Positions 22,270 through 34,438 of a stretch of 64,000 nucleotides of DNA are shown one piece after another. The notes beneath the pieces were generated by a model. That model did not search any database. It was not told the origin of the DNA and saw only the letters and a program-made list of their open reading frames with translations. Source of the stretch: Gigantopelta aegis (Eukaryota > Mollusca > Gastropoda > Neomphalida > Peltospiridae); NCBI RefSeq assembly GCF_016097555.1, contig NC_054713.1, positions 11,149,266-11,213,265 on the forward strand. The letters run 5' to 3'. A program made the position numbers and the translations under genes. Each line of letters starts with the position of its first letter. The first letter of the stretch is position 1.

Positions 22270-23106
22270 TGTAGTTTAAAAAAAAAAAAAAAACGTGAAA
22301 AAAATGATGTCATTAAATATATAATTATTATTAGTATTTGGTATTCAGTCTGAAACAATATTCGATGGAAACGACTCATTAAACTAAGGGGGTTAATCTA
22401 CCCTTCAACTCCCACCAGCAATCCACCACATGTCGTCAGTCCTGGATCATTCTTAATACTAACAGACTCCATCGTATGTGGCCATGTGGGATAGAAAAAA
22501 TATACCCGAGGTGGTGGACGCCTCGTCCCATGTCGAAATTTCCACCACCGAGGGTGTACTTTTTCTATCCTATATGACCGCATATAATGGAGTCTTTATA
22601 TGTAACTCGATACTTATGCTTGGAAGGCTTCATCATATGCAAGCTCTTCCAATAGGTGTCGCTATGCCCTTCTCAAGTCACTGTAATATCTCTGTAGTTA
22701 ACACATATAATATATTTAACTGAATATTTGCTGCTGGAGAGTCTCGTGTGGTTTTACTGTTTACACGAACGATTACTTACTGCTGGAGAGCCTCTCTTCT
22801 GTTAATCTGCCCCTCCCCACTTCCACACAAGTCATCAGTCCAAGATCATACTTACCACATTCAATATATTTAACTGGATACTTACTGCTGGAGTGTCTCG
22901 TGTGGTTTTAGTGTTTACACAAACGATTACTTACTGCTCGAGACCTTCTCTTCTGTTAATCTCCCACCTCCCCACATGTCATCAGTCCTGGATCATACTT
23001 AATACATTCAATATATTTAACTGGATACTTATGCAAAGACGTTCTCTTGTTGGCCGATTAGCTCGAGGAACTCCCTTCTTTGTTTTTCAATTTGAATGTA
23101 CTATGT
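22270..23106 (-). repeat. 836-bp higher-order repeat, copy 2
   Basis: Tandem duplicate of 21434-22269. Holds modules 22618-22691 and 23033-23106 and the fold-back 22464-22595. Differences from copy 1 are single bases and a 2-bp change at the module's acceptor end. Confidence 0.8.
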
Positions 23107-24169
23107 CTGTAGTTTAAAAAAAAAAAAAAAACGTGAAAAAAATGATGTCATTAAATATATAATTATTATTAGTATTCGGTATTCAGTCTGAAACTAGAAT
23201 TCCAATATTTGATGGAAATGACGAGCAAATATTTGCTAATCAACTAAATAACAACTGATTCATCAAACTAACGTGGGGTGTTTTTTTAATTGTTTGAATT
23301 ATGTACTGCTGGAGAGCCTCTCTTCTGTTAATTTCCCACCTCTCCCCTTCCCCACATGTCAGTCCTGGATCATACTTAATACATTGAATATATTTAACTG
23401 GATACTTACGCAAAGACGTTCTCTTGTTGGGTGATTAGCTCTTAGACCTCTCTTCGGTTTTTTTTTTATTTTACTGTAATATGTCTGTTGTTAAAAGAAA
23501 AACAATAATCATGTCATTAAATATATAATTATTATTAGTATTCGGTATTCAGTCTGAAACTAGAATTCCAATATTTGATGGAAATGACGAGCAAATATTT
23601 GCTTATCAACTAAATAACAACTGATTCATCAAACTTGGGGTGTTTTTTTTTAATTGTTTGAATTATGTACTGCTGGAGAGCCTCTCTTCTGTTAATTTCC
23701 CACCTCTCCCCTTCCCCACATGTCAGTCCTGGATCATACTTAATACATTGAATATATTTAACTGGATACTTACGCAAAGACGTTCTCTTGTTGGGTGATT
23801 AGCTCTTACCTCTCTTCGGTTTTCTTTTTTTATTTTACACTGTTGTTAAAAGAAAAACAATAATCGATTACTTACTGCTGGAAATGACGAGCAAATATTT
23901 GAATATTAACTAAATAACAACCATTAAACTCTTCTGTTAATGCTCCCACTTCCCCAACATCAGTCCAAGATCATACTTACCACATTCAATATATTTAACT
24001 GGTTACTGCTGGAGTGTCTCATGGTTTTACTTCAATATTATTTAACTGGATACATGTTATCAGTCCTGGATCATACTTAATACATTCAATATATTTGGAT
24101 ACTTTGTTGGCCGATTAGCTCGAGGAACTCCCTTCTTTGTTTTTCAATTTGAATGTACTGTCTGTAGTT

Positions 24170-25005
24170 TAAAAAAAAAAAAAAAAACGTGAAAAAAATG
24201 ATGTCATTAAATATATAATTATTATTAGTATTTGGTATCAGTCTGAAACAATATTCGATGGAAACGACTCATTAAACTAAGGGGGTTAATCTACCCTTCA
24301 ATCCCACCAGCAATCCACCACATGTCGTCAGTCCTGGATCATTCTTAATACTAACAGACTCCATCGTATGTGGCCATGTGGGATAGAAAAAAATATACCC
24401 GAGGTGGTGGACGCCTCGTCCCATGTCGAAATTTCCACCACCGAGGGTGTACTTTTTCTATCCTATATGACCGCATATAATGGAGTCTTTATATGTAACT
24501 CGATACTTATGCTTGGAAGGCTTCATCATATGCAAGCTCTTCCAATAGGTGTCGCTATGCCCTTCTCAAGTCACTGTAATATCTCTGTAGTTAACACATA
24601 TAATATATTTAACTGAATATTTGCTGCTGGAGAGTCTCGTGTGGTTTTACTGTTTACACGAACGATTACTTACTGCTGGAGAGCCTCTCTTCTGTTAATC
24701 TGCCCCTCCCCACTTCCACACAAGTCATCAGTCCAAGATCATACTTACCACATTCAATATATTTAACTGGATACTTACTGCTGGAGTGTCTCGTGTGGTT
24801 TTAGTGTTTACACAAACGATTACTTACTGCTCGAGACCTTCTCTTCTGTTAATCTCCCACCTCCCCACATGTCATCAGTCCTGGATCATACTTAATACAT
24901 TCAATATATTTAACTGGATACTTATGCAAAGACGTTCTCTTGTTGGCCGATTAGCTCGAGGAACTCCCTTCTTTGTTTTTCAATTTGAATGTACTATGTA
25001 GTTTA
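24170..25005 (-). repeat. 836-bp higher-order repeat, copy 3
   Basis: Third close copy, separated from copy 2 by shorter, deletion-bearing units (23107-24169). Its basic module (24926-24999) has lost the acceptor AG. Confidence 0.75.
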
Positions 25006-25300
25006 AAAAAAAAAAAAAAAAACGTGAAAAAAATGATGTCATTAAATATATAATTATTATTAGTATTCGGTATTCAGTCTGAAACTAGAATTCCAATATT
25101 TGATGGAAATGACGAGCAAATATTTGCTAATCAACTAAATAACAACTGATTCATCAAACTAACGTGGGGTGTTTTTTTAATTGTTTGAATTATGTACTGC
25201 TGGAGAGCCTCTCTTCTGTTAATTTCCCACCTCTCCCCTTCCCCACATGTCAGTCCTGGATCATACTTAATACATTGAATATATTTAACTGGATACTTAC

Positions 25301-25377
25301 GCAAAGACGTTCTCTTGTTGGGTGATTAGCTCTTAGACCTCTCTTCGGTTTTCTTTTTTTATTTTACTGTAATATGT
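25301..25377 (-). pseudogene. exon-like module M (77 nt, one stop)
   Basis: Acceptor TTTTAACAACAG and donor GTAAGTATCC are good. Reads TYYSKIKKENRREV, TAA, ELITQQENVF. One codon longer than the norm. The units holding M, N and O repeat at exactly 380 bp. Confidence 0.5.
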
Positions 25378-25680
25378 CTGTTGTTAAAAGAAAAACAATA
25401 ATCGTGAAGAAAATGATGTCATTAAATATATAATTATTATTAGTATTCGGTATTCAGTCTGAAACTAGAATTCCAATATTTGATGGAAATGACGAGCAAA
25501 TATTTGCTAATCAACTAAATAACAACTGATTCATCAAACTAACGTGGGGTGTTTTTTTAATTGTTTGAATTATGTACTGCTGGAGAGCCTCTCTTCTGTT
25601 AATTTCCCACCTCTCCCCTTCCCCACATGTCAGTCCTGGATCATACTTAATACATTGAATATATTTAACTGGATACTTAC

Positions 25681-25757
25681 GCAAAGACGTTCTCTTGTTG
25701 GGTGATTAGCTCTTAGACCTCTCTTCGGTTTTACTTTTTTATTTTACTGTAATATGT
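25681..25757 (-). pseudogene. exon-like module N (77 nt, one stop)
   Basis: Almost identical to module M 380 bp away, with the same in-frame TAA. Confidence 0.5.
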
Positions 25758-26060
25758 CTGTTGTTAAAAGAAAAACAATAATCGTGAAGAAAATGATGTC
25801 ATTAAATATATAATTATTATTAGTATTCGGTATTCAGTCTGAAACTAGTATTCCAATATTTGATGGAAATGACGAGCAAATATTTGCTTATCAACTAAAT
25901 AACAACTGATTCATCAAACTAACATGGGGTGTTTTTTTAATTGTTTGAATTATGTACTGCTGGAGAGCCTCTCTTCTGTTAATTTCCCACCTCTCCCCTT
26001 CCCCACATGTCAGTCCTGGATCATACTTAATACATTGAATATATTTAACTGGATACTTAC

Positions 26061-26137
26061 GCAAAGACGTTCTCTTGTTGGGTGATTAGCTCTTAGACCT
26101 CTCTTCGGTTTTCTTTTTTTATTTTACTGTAATATGT
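26061..26137 (-). pseudogene. exon-like module O (77 nt, one stop)
   Basis: Almost identical to modules M and N, with the same TAA. Good splice sites. Confidence 0.5.
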
Positions 26138-26549
26138 CTGTTGTTAAAAGAAAAACAATAATCGTGAAGAAAATGATGTCATTAAATATATAATTATTAT
26201 TAGTATTCGGTATTCAGTCTGAAACTGGTATTCCAATATTCGATGGAAATGACGAGCAAATATTTGAATATTAACTAAATAACAACTGACTCATTAAACT
26301 AACGTTTTTTTTTTTTTTAATGGTTTGAATTACTTAGTGCTGGAGAGCCTCTCTTCTGTTAATCTCCCACCTCTCCCCTTCCCCAAATGTTGTCAGTCCT
26401 GGATCATACTTAATACATTCAATATACTTAACTGGATACTTACTGCTGGAGACCCTCTCTTCTGTTAATCTCCAACCTCTCCCCTTCCTCACATGTTATC
26501 AGTCCTGGATCATACTTAATACATTCAATATATTCAAATGGATACTTAC

Positions 26550-26623
26550 TCAAAGATGTTCTCTTGTTTGCCGATCAGATCCAGCAGCTCCCTTCGTTGT
26601 TTTTTTATTTCACTGTAATATGT
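26550..26623 (-). CDS. exon-like module P (74 nt, open, both splice sites good)
   Basis: Acceptor TTTTTTAACAACAG and donor GTAAGTATCC. Reads TYYSEIKKQRRELLDLIG then KQENIF plus two bases. The charged, Leu-spaced peptide suggests a helical or coiled-coil segment. With module T it is the best preserved copy. Two leftover bases mean the next exon must begin in the matching phase. Confidence 0.55.
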
Positions 26624-27050
26624 CTGTTGTTAAAAAAAAAATAATAATAATAATCATGAAGAAAATGATGTCATTAAATATATAATTATTATTAGTATTC
26701 GGTATTCATTCTGAAACAATATTCGATGGAAACGACGAGCAACTATTTGAATATCAACTAAATAACAACTGACTCAATAAACTAAGGGGGTTAATCTTCC
26801 CCTCAATGCCCACCCGCAATCCACCATCAGTCCTGGATCATTCTTAACACTAATTGACTCCATCGTATGTGGCCATGTGGGATTTAGAAAGTATACCCAA
26901 GGTATTGGAAATTTCGACCAACGACGATTTGGACCCTGGGACTCGTGAAGCCTCATCCCAGGTCGAAATTTCCACCACCGAGGGTGTACTTTTTCTATCC
27001 TATATGACTGCATATGATGGAGTCTGTTTTATGTGTAACTCGATACTTAT

Positions 27051-27124
27051 CCTTGGAAGGCTTCATCATATCCAAGCTCTTCTAATAGGTGTCGCTATGC
27101 CCTTCTTAAGTCGCTGTAATATCT
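27051..27124 (-). pseudogene. type-2 exon-like module Q
   Basis: Reads RYYSDLRRA, TAG, RHLLEELGYDEAFQ; donor ATAAGTATC. Diverged from the D group by a few substitutions, and neighbours the longer fold-back at 26856-27025. Confidence 0.5.
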
Positions 27125-27539
27125 CTGTAGTTAACACATATAATATATTTAACTGGATATTTGCTGCTGGAGAGTCTCGTGTGGTTTTAGAGTTTACACG
27201 AACGATTACTTACTGCTGGAGAGCCTCTCTTCTGTTAATCTGCCCCTCCCCACTTCCACACAAGTCATCAGTCCAAGATCATACTTACCACATTCAATAT
27301 ATTTAACTGGATACTTACTGCTGGAGAGTCTCGTGTGGTTTTAGTGTTTACACACACGATTACTTACTGCTGGAGATCCTCTCCTCTGTTAATCTCCCAC
27401 CTCCCCACATGTCATCAGTCCTGGTTCATACTGAATGCATTTAATATATTTAACTGGATACTAACGCAAAGACGTTTTCTTGTTGGCCGATTAGCTCGAG
27501 GATCTCCCTTCGTTGTTTTTGAATTTGACTGTACTATGT

Positions 27540-27572
<33 letters not shown>

Positions 27573-28171
27573 AACCCTTGTGAAGAAAATGATGTCATTA
27601 AATATATTATTATTAGTAGTATTCGGTATTCAGTCTGAAACTAGTATTCCAATATATGATGGAAATGACGAGCAAATATTTGCTAATCAACTAAATAAGA
27701 GCTGATTCATAAAACTAACGTGGGTTTTTTTTAATGCTTTCAATTACTTACTGCTGGAGTGCCTCTCTTTTGTTAATTTCCCACCTGTCAAAGACGTTCT
27801 CTTGTTGGCCAATTAGCTCAAGGACCTCCCTTCGTTGTTGGGGTTTTTTTTTTCACTGTAATATATCTGTTGTTAAAAGAAAAACAATAATCGTGAAGAA
27901 AATGATGTCATTAAATATATAATTATTATTAGTATTCGGTATTCAGTCTGAAACTGATATTCCAATATTCGATGGAAATGACGAGCAAATATTTGAATAT
28001 TAACTAAATAACAACTGACTCATTAAACTAACGTGGGGTTTTTTTTAATGGTTTGAATTACTTAGTGGTGGAGAGCCTCTCTTCTGTTAATCTCCCACCT
28101 CTCCCCTTCCTCACATGTTATCAGTCCTGGATCATACTTAATACATTCAATATATTTAACTGGATACTTAC

Positions 28172-28245
28172 TCAAAGACGTTCTCTTGTTTGCCGATCAG
28201 ATCTAGCAGCTCCCTTCGTTGTTTTTTTATTTCCCTGTAATATGT
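28172..28245 (-). CDS. exon-like module T (74 nt, open, both splice sites good)
   Basis: Acceptor TTTTTAACAACAG and donor GTAAGTATCC. Reads TYYREIKKQRRELLDLIG then KQENVF. Differs from P by a few bases, mostly synonymous or conservative. Confidence 0.55.
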
Positions 28246-29239
28246 CTGTTGTTAAAAAAACACCAAAAAAACAATAATCATGAAGAAAATGATGTCATTA
28301 AATATATAATTAGTATTCGGTATTCATTCTGAAACAATATTCAATGGAAACGACGAGCAAATATTTGAATATCAACTAAATAACAACTGACTCAATAAAC
28401 TAAGGGGGTTAATCTACCCCTCAACTCCCACCCGTAATCCACCACATGTCATCAGTCCTGGATCATTCTTAACACTAATAGACTCCATCGTATGTGGCCA
28501 TGTGGGATTTAGAAAGTATACCCAAGGTATTGGAAATTTCGACCAACGACGATTTGGACCCTGGGACTCGGGAAGCCTCATCCCAGGTCGAAATTTCCAC
28601 CACCGAGGGTGTACTTTTTCTATCCTATATGACTGCATATGATGGAGTCTTTTTTATGTGTAACTCGATACTTATCCTTGGAAGGCTTCATCATATCCAA
28701 GCTCTTCTAATAGGTGTCGCTATGCCCTTCTTAAGTCGCTGTAATATCTCTGTAGTTAACACATATAATATATTTAACTGGATATTTGCTGCTGGAGAGT
28801 CTCGTGTGGTTTTAGTGTTTCCACGAACGATTACTTACTGCTGGAGAGCCTCTCTTCTGTTAATCTGCCCCTCCCCACTTCCACACAAGTCATCAGTCCA
28901 AGATCATACTTACCACATTCAATATATTTTACTGGATACTTACTGCTGGAGACTCTCGTGTGGTTTTAGTGTTTACACAAACGATTACTTACTGCTGGAG
29001 ACCCTCTCTTCTGTTAATCTCCCCACCTCCCCACATGTCATCAGTCCTGGTTCATACATAATACATTCAATATATTTAACTGGATACTTACTGCTGGAGT
29101 GTCTCGTGTGGTTTTAGTGTTTACACAAACGATTACTTACTGCTGGAGACCCTCTCTTCTGTTAATCTCCCCACCTCCCCACATGTCATCAGTCCTGGTT
29201 CATACATAATACATTCAATATATTTAACTGGATACTTAC

Positions 29240-29313
29240 GCAAAGACGTTCTCTTGTTGGCCGATTAGCTCGAGGAGCTCCCTTCTTTGTTTTTCAATTT
29301 GAATGTACTATGT
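29240..29313 (-). pseudogene. exon-like module V (stop at codon 2)
   Basis: Good donor GTAAGTATCC and acceptor AACTACAG. ACA-TAG starts the frame, then YIQIEKQRRELLELIG and QQENVF are open. The same TAG occurs in the modules at 27466-27539, 23033-23106 and 21356-21430, so it was inherited by a subfamily. Confidence 0.5.
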
Positions 29314-29455
29314 CTGTAGTTTAAAAAAAAAAAAAAATACTCGTGACGAAAATGATGATATTTGCTGCTGGAGAGTCTCGTGTGGTTTTTGTGTTTACAA
29401 CGTGGGTGGGTTTTTTAATGGTTTGAATTACTTACTGCTGCAGAGCCTCTGAATG

Positions 29456-30349
29456 TTTTACCCCCAAAAACGTTATTTCAGATGATATGGGTTTACAATT
29501 TAATAAATTAATATGTTTTTATATGAATTTTATCTTTAGGCCTACATGACGGTTTAGCGACTTTTGAAATAATCCATATGTAATAATGGAATATTTCATT
29601 GTTAGTGTGAGTTAAAAGTACATGTTAAAATTTGATTTTGTCCCAGAATAATATAAGCTAATTAAATACGATTAATTTGTACCATAACATTGAATAATGT
29701 CCAAAAGTAGGTCTACTAAATAATTATGGCGTATCCAGTCCATGAATCAGACAACTTAAAAAAATAAAATATATAGAACATGTTCTATAATGTTGTCTGT
29801 TGCCAGATCTGTAGTTCGCGCCAGCACACATTTGATTCAGTTTCAGTGCATTAATTTTTAACCTTTTACCATATTTGCCACTCTAAAATGAATGGTCACC
29901 CAACGGACTACCTTTGTCAAAGTCATAGTCGCCCATAGCCAATAAAGGTCGCTACGGGCAACCGGGCGACTGCTAATTTTCAACCCTGTTTCTTGAGGTA
30001 GTAGATGGTATCTTGTGTACATATGCAAGGTAAGAACATACCATTAGTAATGTAAATGTCTTTAAAAATCTGTGTAAAATGCCTATAATCATGATAATTG
30101 GTACAAATTTTCCTATATTTGACCTCAAAATTCCTTTAAAAATCCTATATTTTGGTATGCAAATTCCTATATTTCCTATATTTTAATATGTACAAGTGGC
30201 TGGGAGGCCTGTGTATCCTTAACCAACTAGCCAATGTGTCTCTCCAAATTTATGTATTTTTTATTGAATTTTTTTTCAGTATAGAAAATAGTCGCCATAT
30301 ATGATAAGTCACGTGTTGATATATTTGTAGAAGCTTCGAACAAAATGGT
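29456..30349. other. AT-rich stretch beyond the array; no gene seen
   Basis: Contains short repeat-like text (GGTCGCTACGGGCAACCGGG near 29947, and repeated CCTATATTT strings at 30110-30180) but no recognised gene. Confidence 0.4.
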
Positions 30350-32030
30350 CAAAGCAGTCATAAAATTATTTCTTGATCATTTTGATGCCACCATTTTTAT
30401 AGTCTTGTGTTATTATGTTTCTTTTAACTTGTTCACGTTCGCTATTCCAAATAAATTGGAAAAATAATGTATTTTTATGTTTTAGCAAATGTTCGCTTGG
30501 ATTTGGTAATGCATTCAGTAGGTATGTTAATTTAGGAACTATTAACGTTTTCGTGAATAATTCTTCCTAAAACAATAGGTTTTCTGATAGACCATAGCTT
30601 CATTAACTTTTGTATTTCGATTATACTTTAAATCAATAGTTTCTTTTAGATTAATTGAGAAGTTAATACCGACAAGGTTAAACTGTGTATCGCCCTATTC
30701 TAGTTTCCATCGAGTGTGATGGTAAACTTCATTTGTAAATTTCTTGCTACCTTTGATTTGGTGTAGTCACATTTTAGGCCAGATATTTGTGCATAATAGT
30801 CTAGGACAGATAGAACACCCTGTAGGCACTCCGGAGAGCCGTCTAAAATAACACTTGTGTTGTCTGCATACTGTGATATTAAATATTCTTCACCATCCGT
30901 AGTGATACCTGTTATATTATTGGAGTTTCTTACTATGATAGCGAGCATTTCAGCACATCAAATAAATATATAAGAGAGAAAGGATCACCTTGTTTACAGT
31001 CCCTTTCCAGTTAAAATGGCTCTAAAAGAAATCCATTCTGAATTACTCTCAATACCGAGTTACTATATAGTGTTATAATCCAGGCTTTCATTGATGTTTT
31101 GAAGTTTAAAATGGCTAAAAGATATTGAATCAAAAGCTTTTTCGAAATCGATTAATAATAGTAAACCTGGGATATCCTGTTCTTCGGTATAATGCATGAT
31201 ATCGTAAATTAATCTAATGTTTTCACCAATGTACCATCCTTTAATAATGCCTGTTTAGTCTGAGTATTGTTTTATCAAGAACCTTTTTGATTCGATTTGC
31301 AATACAACATGAAGCCAGTTTATATATACAGTTTAGGAGAGTTACTGCTCTCCAGTTTTTTTGTGGGTTTTTTAGAAACTCTTTAGGTTTGTTTGGTTTG
31401 GAGATACATGTTATTATTCCTAACATTTGAACATTAGACATTTCTTTCTCAACATAACTGTAATTGATAGATTGAACAATAAAATGACCAAGATCTGTCC
31501 AGAAATATTTGAAAAATTCGGTAGTAAACCCATCCGAGCCAGAGCTCTTATAATTTTTTCATATTTTTAAGACACGTTAATACTTCCGAGTGTGTTATTT
31601 CCACCTCTAATATTTCTGCATCTTCGTTTCTTAGGATATTAAAATTATAATTTGAAAGTGTTTCCATAATATCATTATCATTTTGTCCAGGTGGAGTTGA
31701 GTAGAGGTTTTAGTAAAAAGCTTCAGTTTCTTTTAAGATGTCTTCGTGATCTTTAACTATTGTTACATTTTCTAGTTTTATTTTTGAAATTAGTTTACTG
31801 AAGTAGTTTCTGGATTCTAAATTACGAAAATATTTTGTTGGTTTTTCGCACTCTTCAATCCATTTTGTTCTTAACCTTATATAATGTCCTTTAAGTTTTT
31901 GTTTTCTTAGTTATTGTAATCCAATCTTTTTAGAATCAATCTGTTCTAAGTCAATCATATTTTCATCTTCTAATAATTTAATTTCATCACATAGTTTTGT
32001 TTCCAGTTCATCACGTCCTAGAAAAGTTAC
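30350..32030 (-). mobile_element. L1/Tx1-like LINE remnant, reverse transcriptase region
   Basis: Minus-strand reading gives, in order: GHYIRLRTKWIEECEKPTKY (RT N-terminal region), SGSDGFTTEFFKYFW, GIITCISKPNKP, NWRAVTLLNCIYKLASC, EYLISQYADNTSVILDGSPE (motif C, YADD changed to YADN), ISGLKCDYTKSK, FTKTLIVPKLTYLLNALPNP, FQFIWNSEREQVKRN and ITQDYKNGGIKMI. These match the RT order of L1/Tx1-type LINEs. Several stops and frame changes show it is dead. The 5' end, including any endonuclease, is missing beyond 32030. Confidence 0.8.
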
Positions 32031-32204
32031 TTGTCCCCAGGAACAGTCACTGGTCCCCCTCCCCTCATTAAGCTGTTCGAGGAATGCACATTACCAATGT
32101 TATATATATTTGACTGCATATAATGTTCAATGCATAAATAATAAAATATAATATAAGTGAAATAATGTTGTTTTTGAAGTTTATCATTTTTGCATTACTT
32201 TAAC

Positions 32205-32796
32205 CAATCTAATTAAAATTAGCTCCACTATTACATGTGGATCTAAAGACAGCCAGTTGGAGCTCATGTCCACCAATCAAAATCTTACTTGCAGAATCCT
32301 GCCAGTGATTTAAAACTAACAACACTGCGTAGTCCCCAATGTCCAGGTAACATTTCGTCTGTAAATAATAATTTAAATATCGACCAATCACACTTCGCCT
32401 TTTATAACGTTATTTGGGAGCATACAAATTTTAAAATATCGGGCGAGTCTATTTTAGTGGTCGCAGTACAGCGAACCATGCCAATACGTACGGAGTGGGT
32501 TATCAGTCTTCAATTTTATATTAAAAATTATTTATTTATTTATAAAATAAAATAAAACTAAATCAGTCTTCAGTTTTACATTACAAATTATTTATTTTAA
32601 AAAATAAAACATGTTTTAAGGCATTCGTAATTCACACGAAACATCTCGTATACCCTCAGGATAATTCGGAATGTTTTCAAATTATTTTTAAATCACTGGC
32701 AGGATTCTGCAAGTAAGGTTTTGATTGGTGGACATGAGCTCCAACTGGCTGTCTTTAGTTCCACATGTAATAGTGGAGCTAATTTTAATTAGATTG
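32205..32796. mobile_element. long-TIR element with 9-bp target duplication (592 bp)
   Basis: Arms of about 111 bp (32205-32315 and 32686-32796) are near-exact inverted repeats, starting CAATCTAATTAAAATTAGCT and including TTGGAGCTCATGTCCACCAA. TACTTTAAC flanks both ends (32196-32204 and 32797-32805), a 9-bp target-site duplication. Long TIRs plus a 9-bp duplication fit Mutator-like (MULE) non-autonomous elements. The interior has no transposase; the ORFs across it are by-products. Confidence 0.8.
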
Positions 32797-32954
32797 TACT
32801 TTAACGGCCATTCCAATCTTTGCAGCCTTTGACACATGTTTGTCTAACAAAGTTTTTTAAAAGATCAAAATTACATATTACAAACAATGGATATACATTA
32901 TTATTCTAAACAAAGAAATGTAATAATAAAATTAATATATAATTGTATAAACTA

Positions 32955-33665
32955 AATTGGCTCTAATAGTTGAAACCATGTTACAGTGGCTACCAATTGG
33001 AGAATGGTCTTTTAAATCATTCTCCTTCAGATTGCGAAGTATGCCCTGGTCACAAGGTTGGAGTACAGAAGTAGTTCTGGGTGGAAGGAACATCGGTTTA
33101 TCAGTTTCACGTTTTCTAATTTGTCAGTTGGTGGGTGGAAACTGCAGATGTCGAGTAATATGACCACTTTCCTTCGCTATAACTTCATTTCCCTGGTTGA
33201 AAGCTACAAGCCACTACGTGAAAATCCTCCTGTGATCCATGCATTTTTACTGTTGGTATATGATACAGGCAAACCTTTTTACACCCGGAAACATCACGAG
33301 TCCTTACTCTTACCAACAACTAACAGCTCTCTTTTGTCAGTCCCAGCCATATTGCACGCCACCAAAACAGTCACTCGATTCATAGCTTTTTTGCTGCCGC
33401 TCACTTCATCTGTATCCAGTGTGGGAGTGCCAACTGGTAACGCTCTATAGTACAAGTCTGTATCGTCTGCATTATAGATATCCTCTGCATTGCAGTTTAC
33501 CAAAATTTCTCAAAGTAGTCTTTCACCAGTTGTCAGCTCCAAAGAACTTTTTAATAAACAATACCATTTCTGTCTTTCCATCGAGACAGTCACCCAGTCG
33601 TTGGGTTGAAAACTCCACTTTCAATATGTTCACTAGTTCTTTTGTAGCAATGACACATGGTTTTT
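32955..33665 (-). pseudogene. pogo/Tigger-type transposase pseudogene (DDE_1)
   Basis: Minus-strand frames give EDIYNADDTDLYYRALPVGT (first catalytic Asp region, family ADET), NRVTVLVACNMAGTDKRELL, VVGKSKDS, KGLPVSYTNSKNAWITGG, then VVILLDICSFHPPTDKLENV (second Asp, family LLDNC..H), and in another frame FLPPRTTSVLQPCDQGILRN. This is the order of pogo/Tigger DDE transposases. Several frame changes and stops separate the pieces, so it is inactive. The N-terminal DNA-binding part is degraded or absent beyond 33665; TIRs were not identified. Confidence 0.8.
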
Positions 33666-34438
33666 AAATATATTAGTTTTGTATATATAAATATTTATTT
33701 AGATATATATATAACAAAAAGAAATCAAATAAGAAATTTTTTATTTACACTGAAATGGATATCTCTTTCTAAATATTGGTGCTCCAAAAAATTACAATTT
33801 CACAAATTTCACTGAAAAGTGACCCTTATCAATATTTTTGTTCCATATTAAAAATGAAGCAGTTATTTGTTGCACTTGTTTATTTTGCCATCCCAGCAAG
33901 CTACATTTTTTATATCTACCATAAATTTCTGATCGTTTATCAGGGCGCCGACGTAAGCCAAACACTGGAAATGAAGGTAAAGAAAGAACCATCATTATTT
34001 AGCTATAATTAATTATAATTACAAATTTTCCGAATTTATACGATTTACTGTATTCTGATTGGGTGACGTCACTAAAAAACCAAGTGTTATCCTTCCATAA
34101 ACCTCATAAAAATACGTCATCACAGAAGACCACGATCGAAATAACCGCACACCAACAGTCACTACACGTAAACAAAAGTTAATATCAAGGTCACTTTGCG
34201 ATAGAAAAAAACAAGACAAATCTGCACATGAAAGTGTTTCATTTTTTAAAAAGAAGTTATAATAAAGATATATACACTGTTTTTGTTGATTCAATACTTA
34301 TTTTTATTTTTAGCGGACAATTTCCAATAGTATGTATACATGTATTCCTACGCTTATTTACAGAACATGGTTGACGGTAAGAACGAAAGAAATTATTTTT
34401 GAGTGTTTTAAGGTACACTTCTTGTACTGTTTGTAATT
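33666..34438. other. AT-rich stretch, no gene seen
   Basis: Open frames at 33776-34012 (plus) and 34019-34294 (minus) have no recognised domain and no convincing splice sites. Confidence 0.35.

Larger units (their letters stand above)
20242..29455 (-). repeat. exon-bearing tandem array (minus strand)
   Basis: Units of roughly 360-490 bp repeat an ordered set of blocks: CAGTCCTGGATCATACTTAA, ATTTAACTGGATACTTACG, a 68-77-bp module, CTGTAGTTAAA, ATGATGTCATTAAATATATA, GTATTCGGTATTCAGTCTGA, GACGAGCAAATATTTG, and CTGGAGAGCCTCTCTTCTG. On the minus strand each module is preceded by a TTAACTACAG-type acceptor and followed by a GTAAGTATCC-type donor. The modules translate to related 22-25-residue peptides. 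Modules seen: 20299-20366, 20985-21058, 21356-21430, 21782-21855, 22197-22268, 22618-22691, 23033-23106, 23410-23484, 23774-23840 (partial), 24104-24161 (partial), 24511-24584, 24926-24999, 25301-25377, 25681-25757, 26061-26137, 26550-26623, 27051-27124, 27466-27539, 27790-27872 (donor side lost), 28172-28245, 28676-28749, 29240-29313. A segmental repeat and a small MITE interrupt it at about 20551-20968. The host protein was not recognised. Confidence 0.8.
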
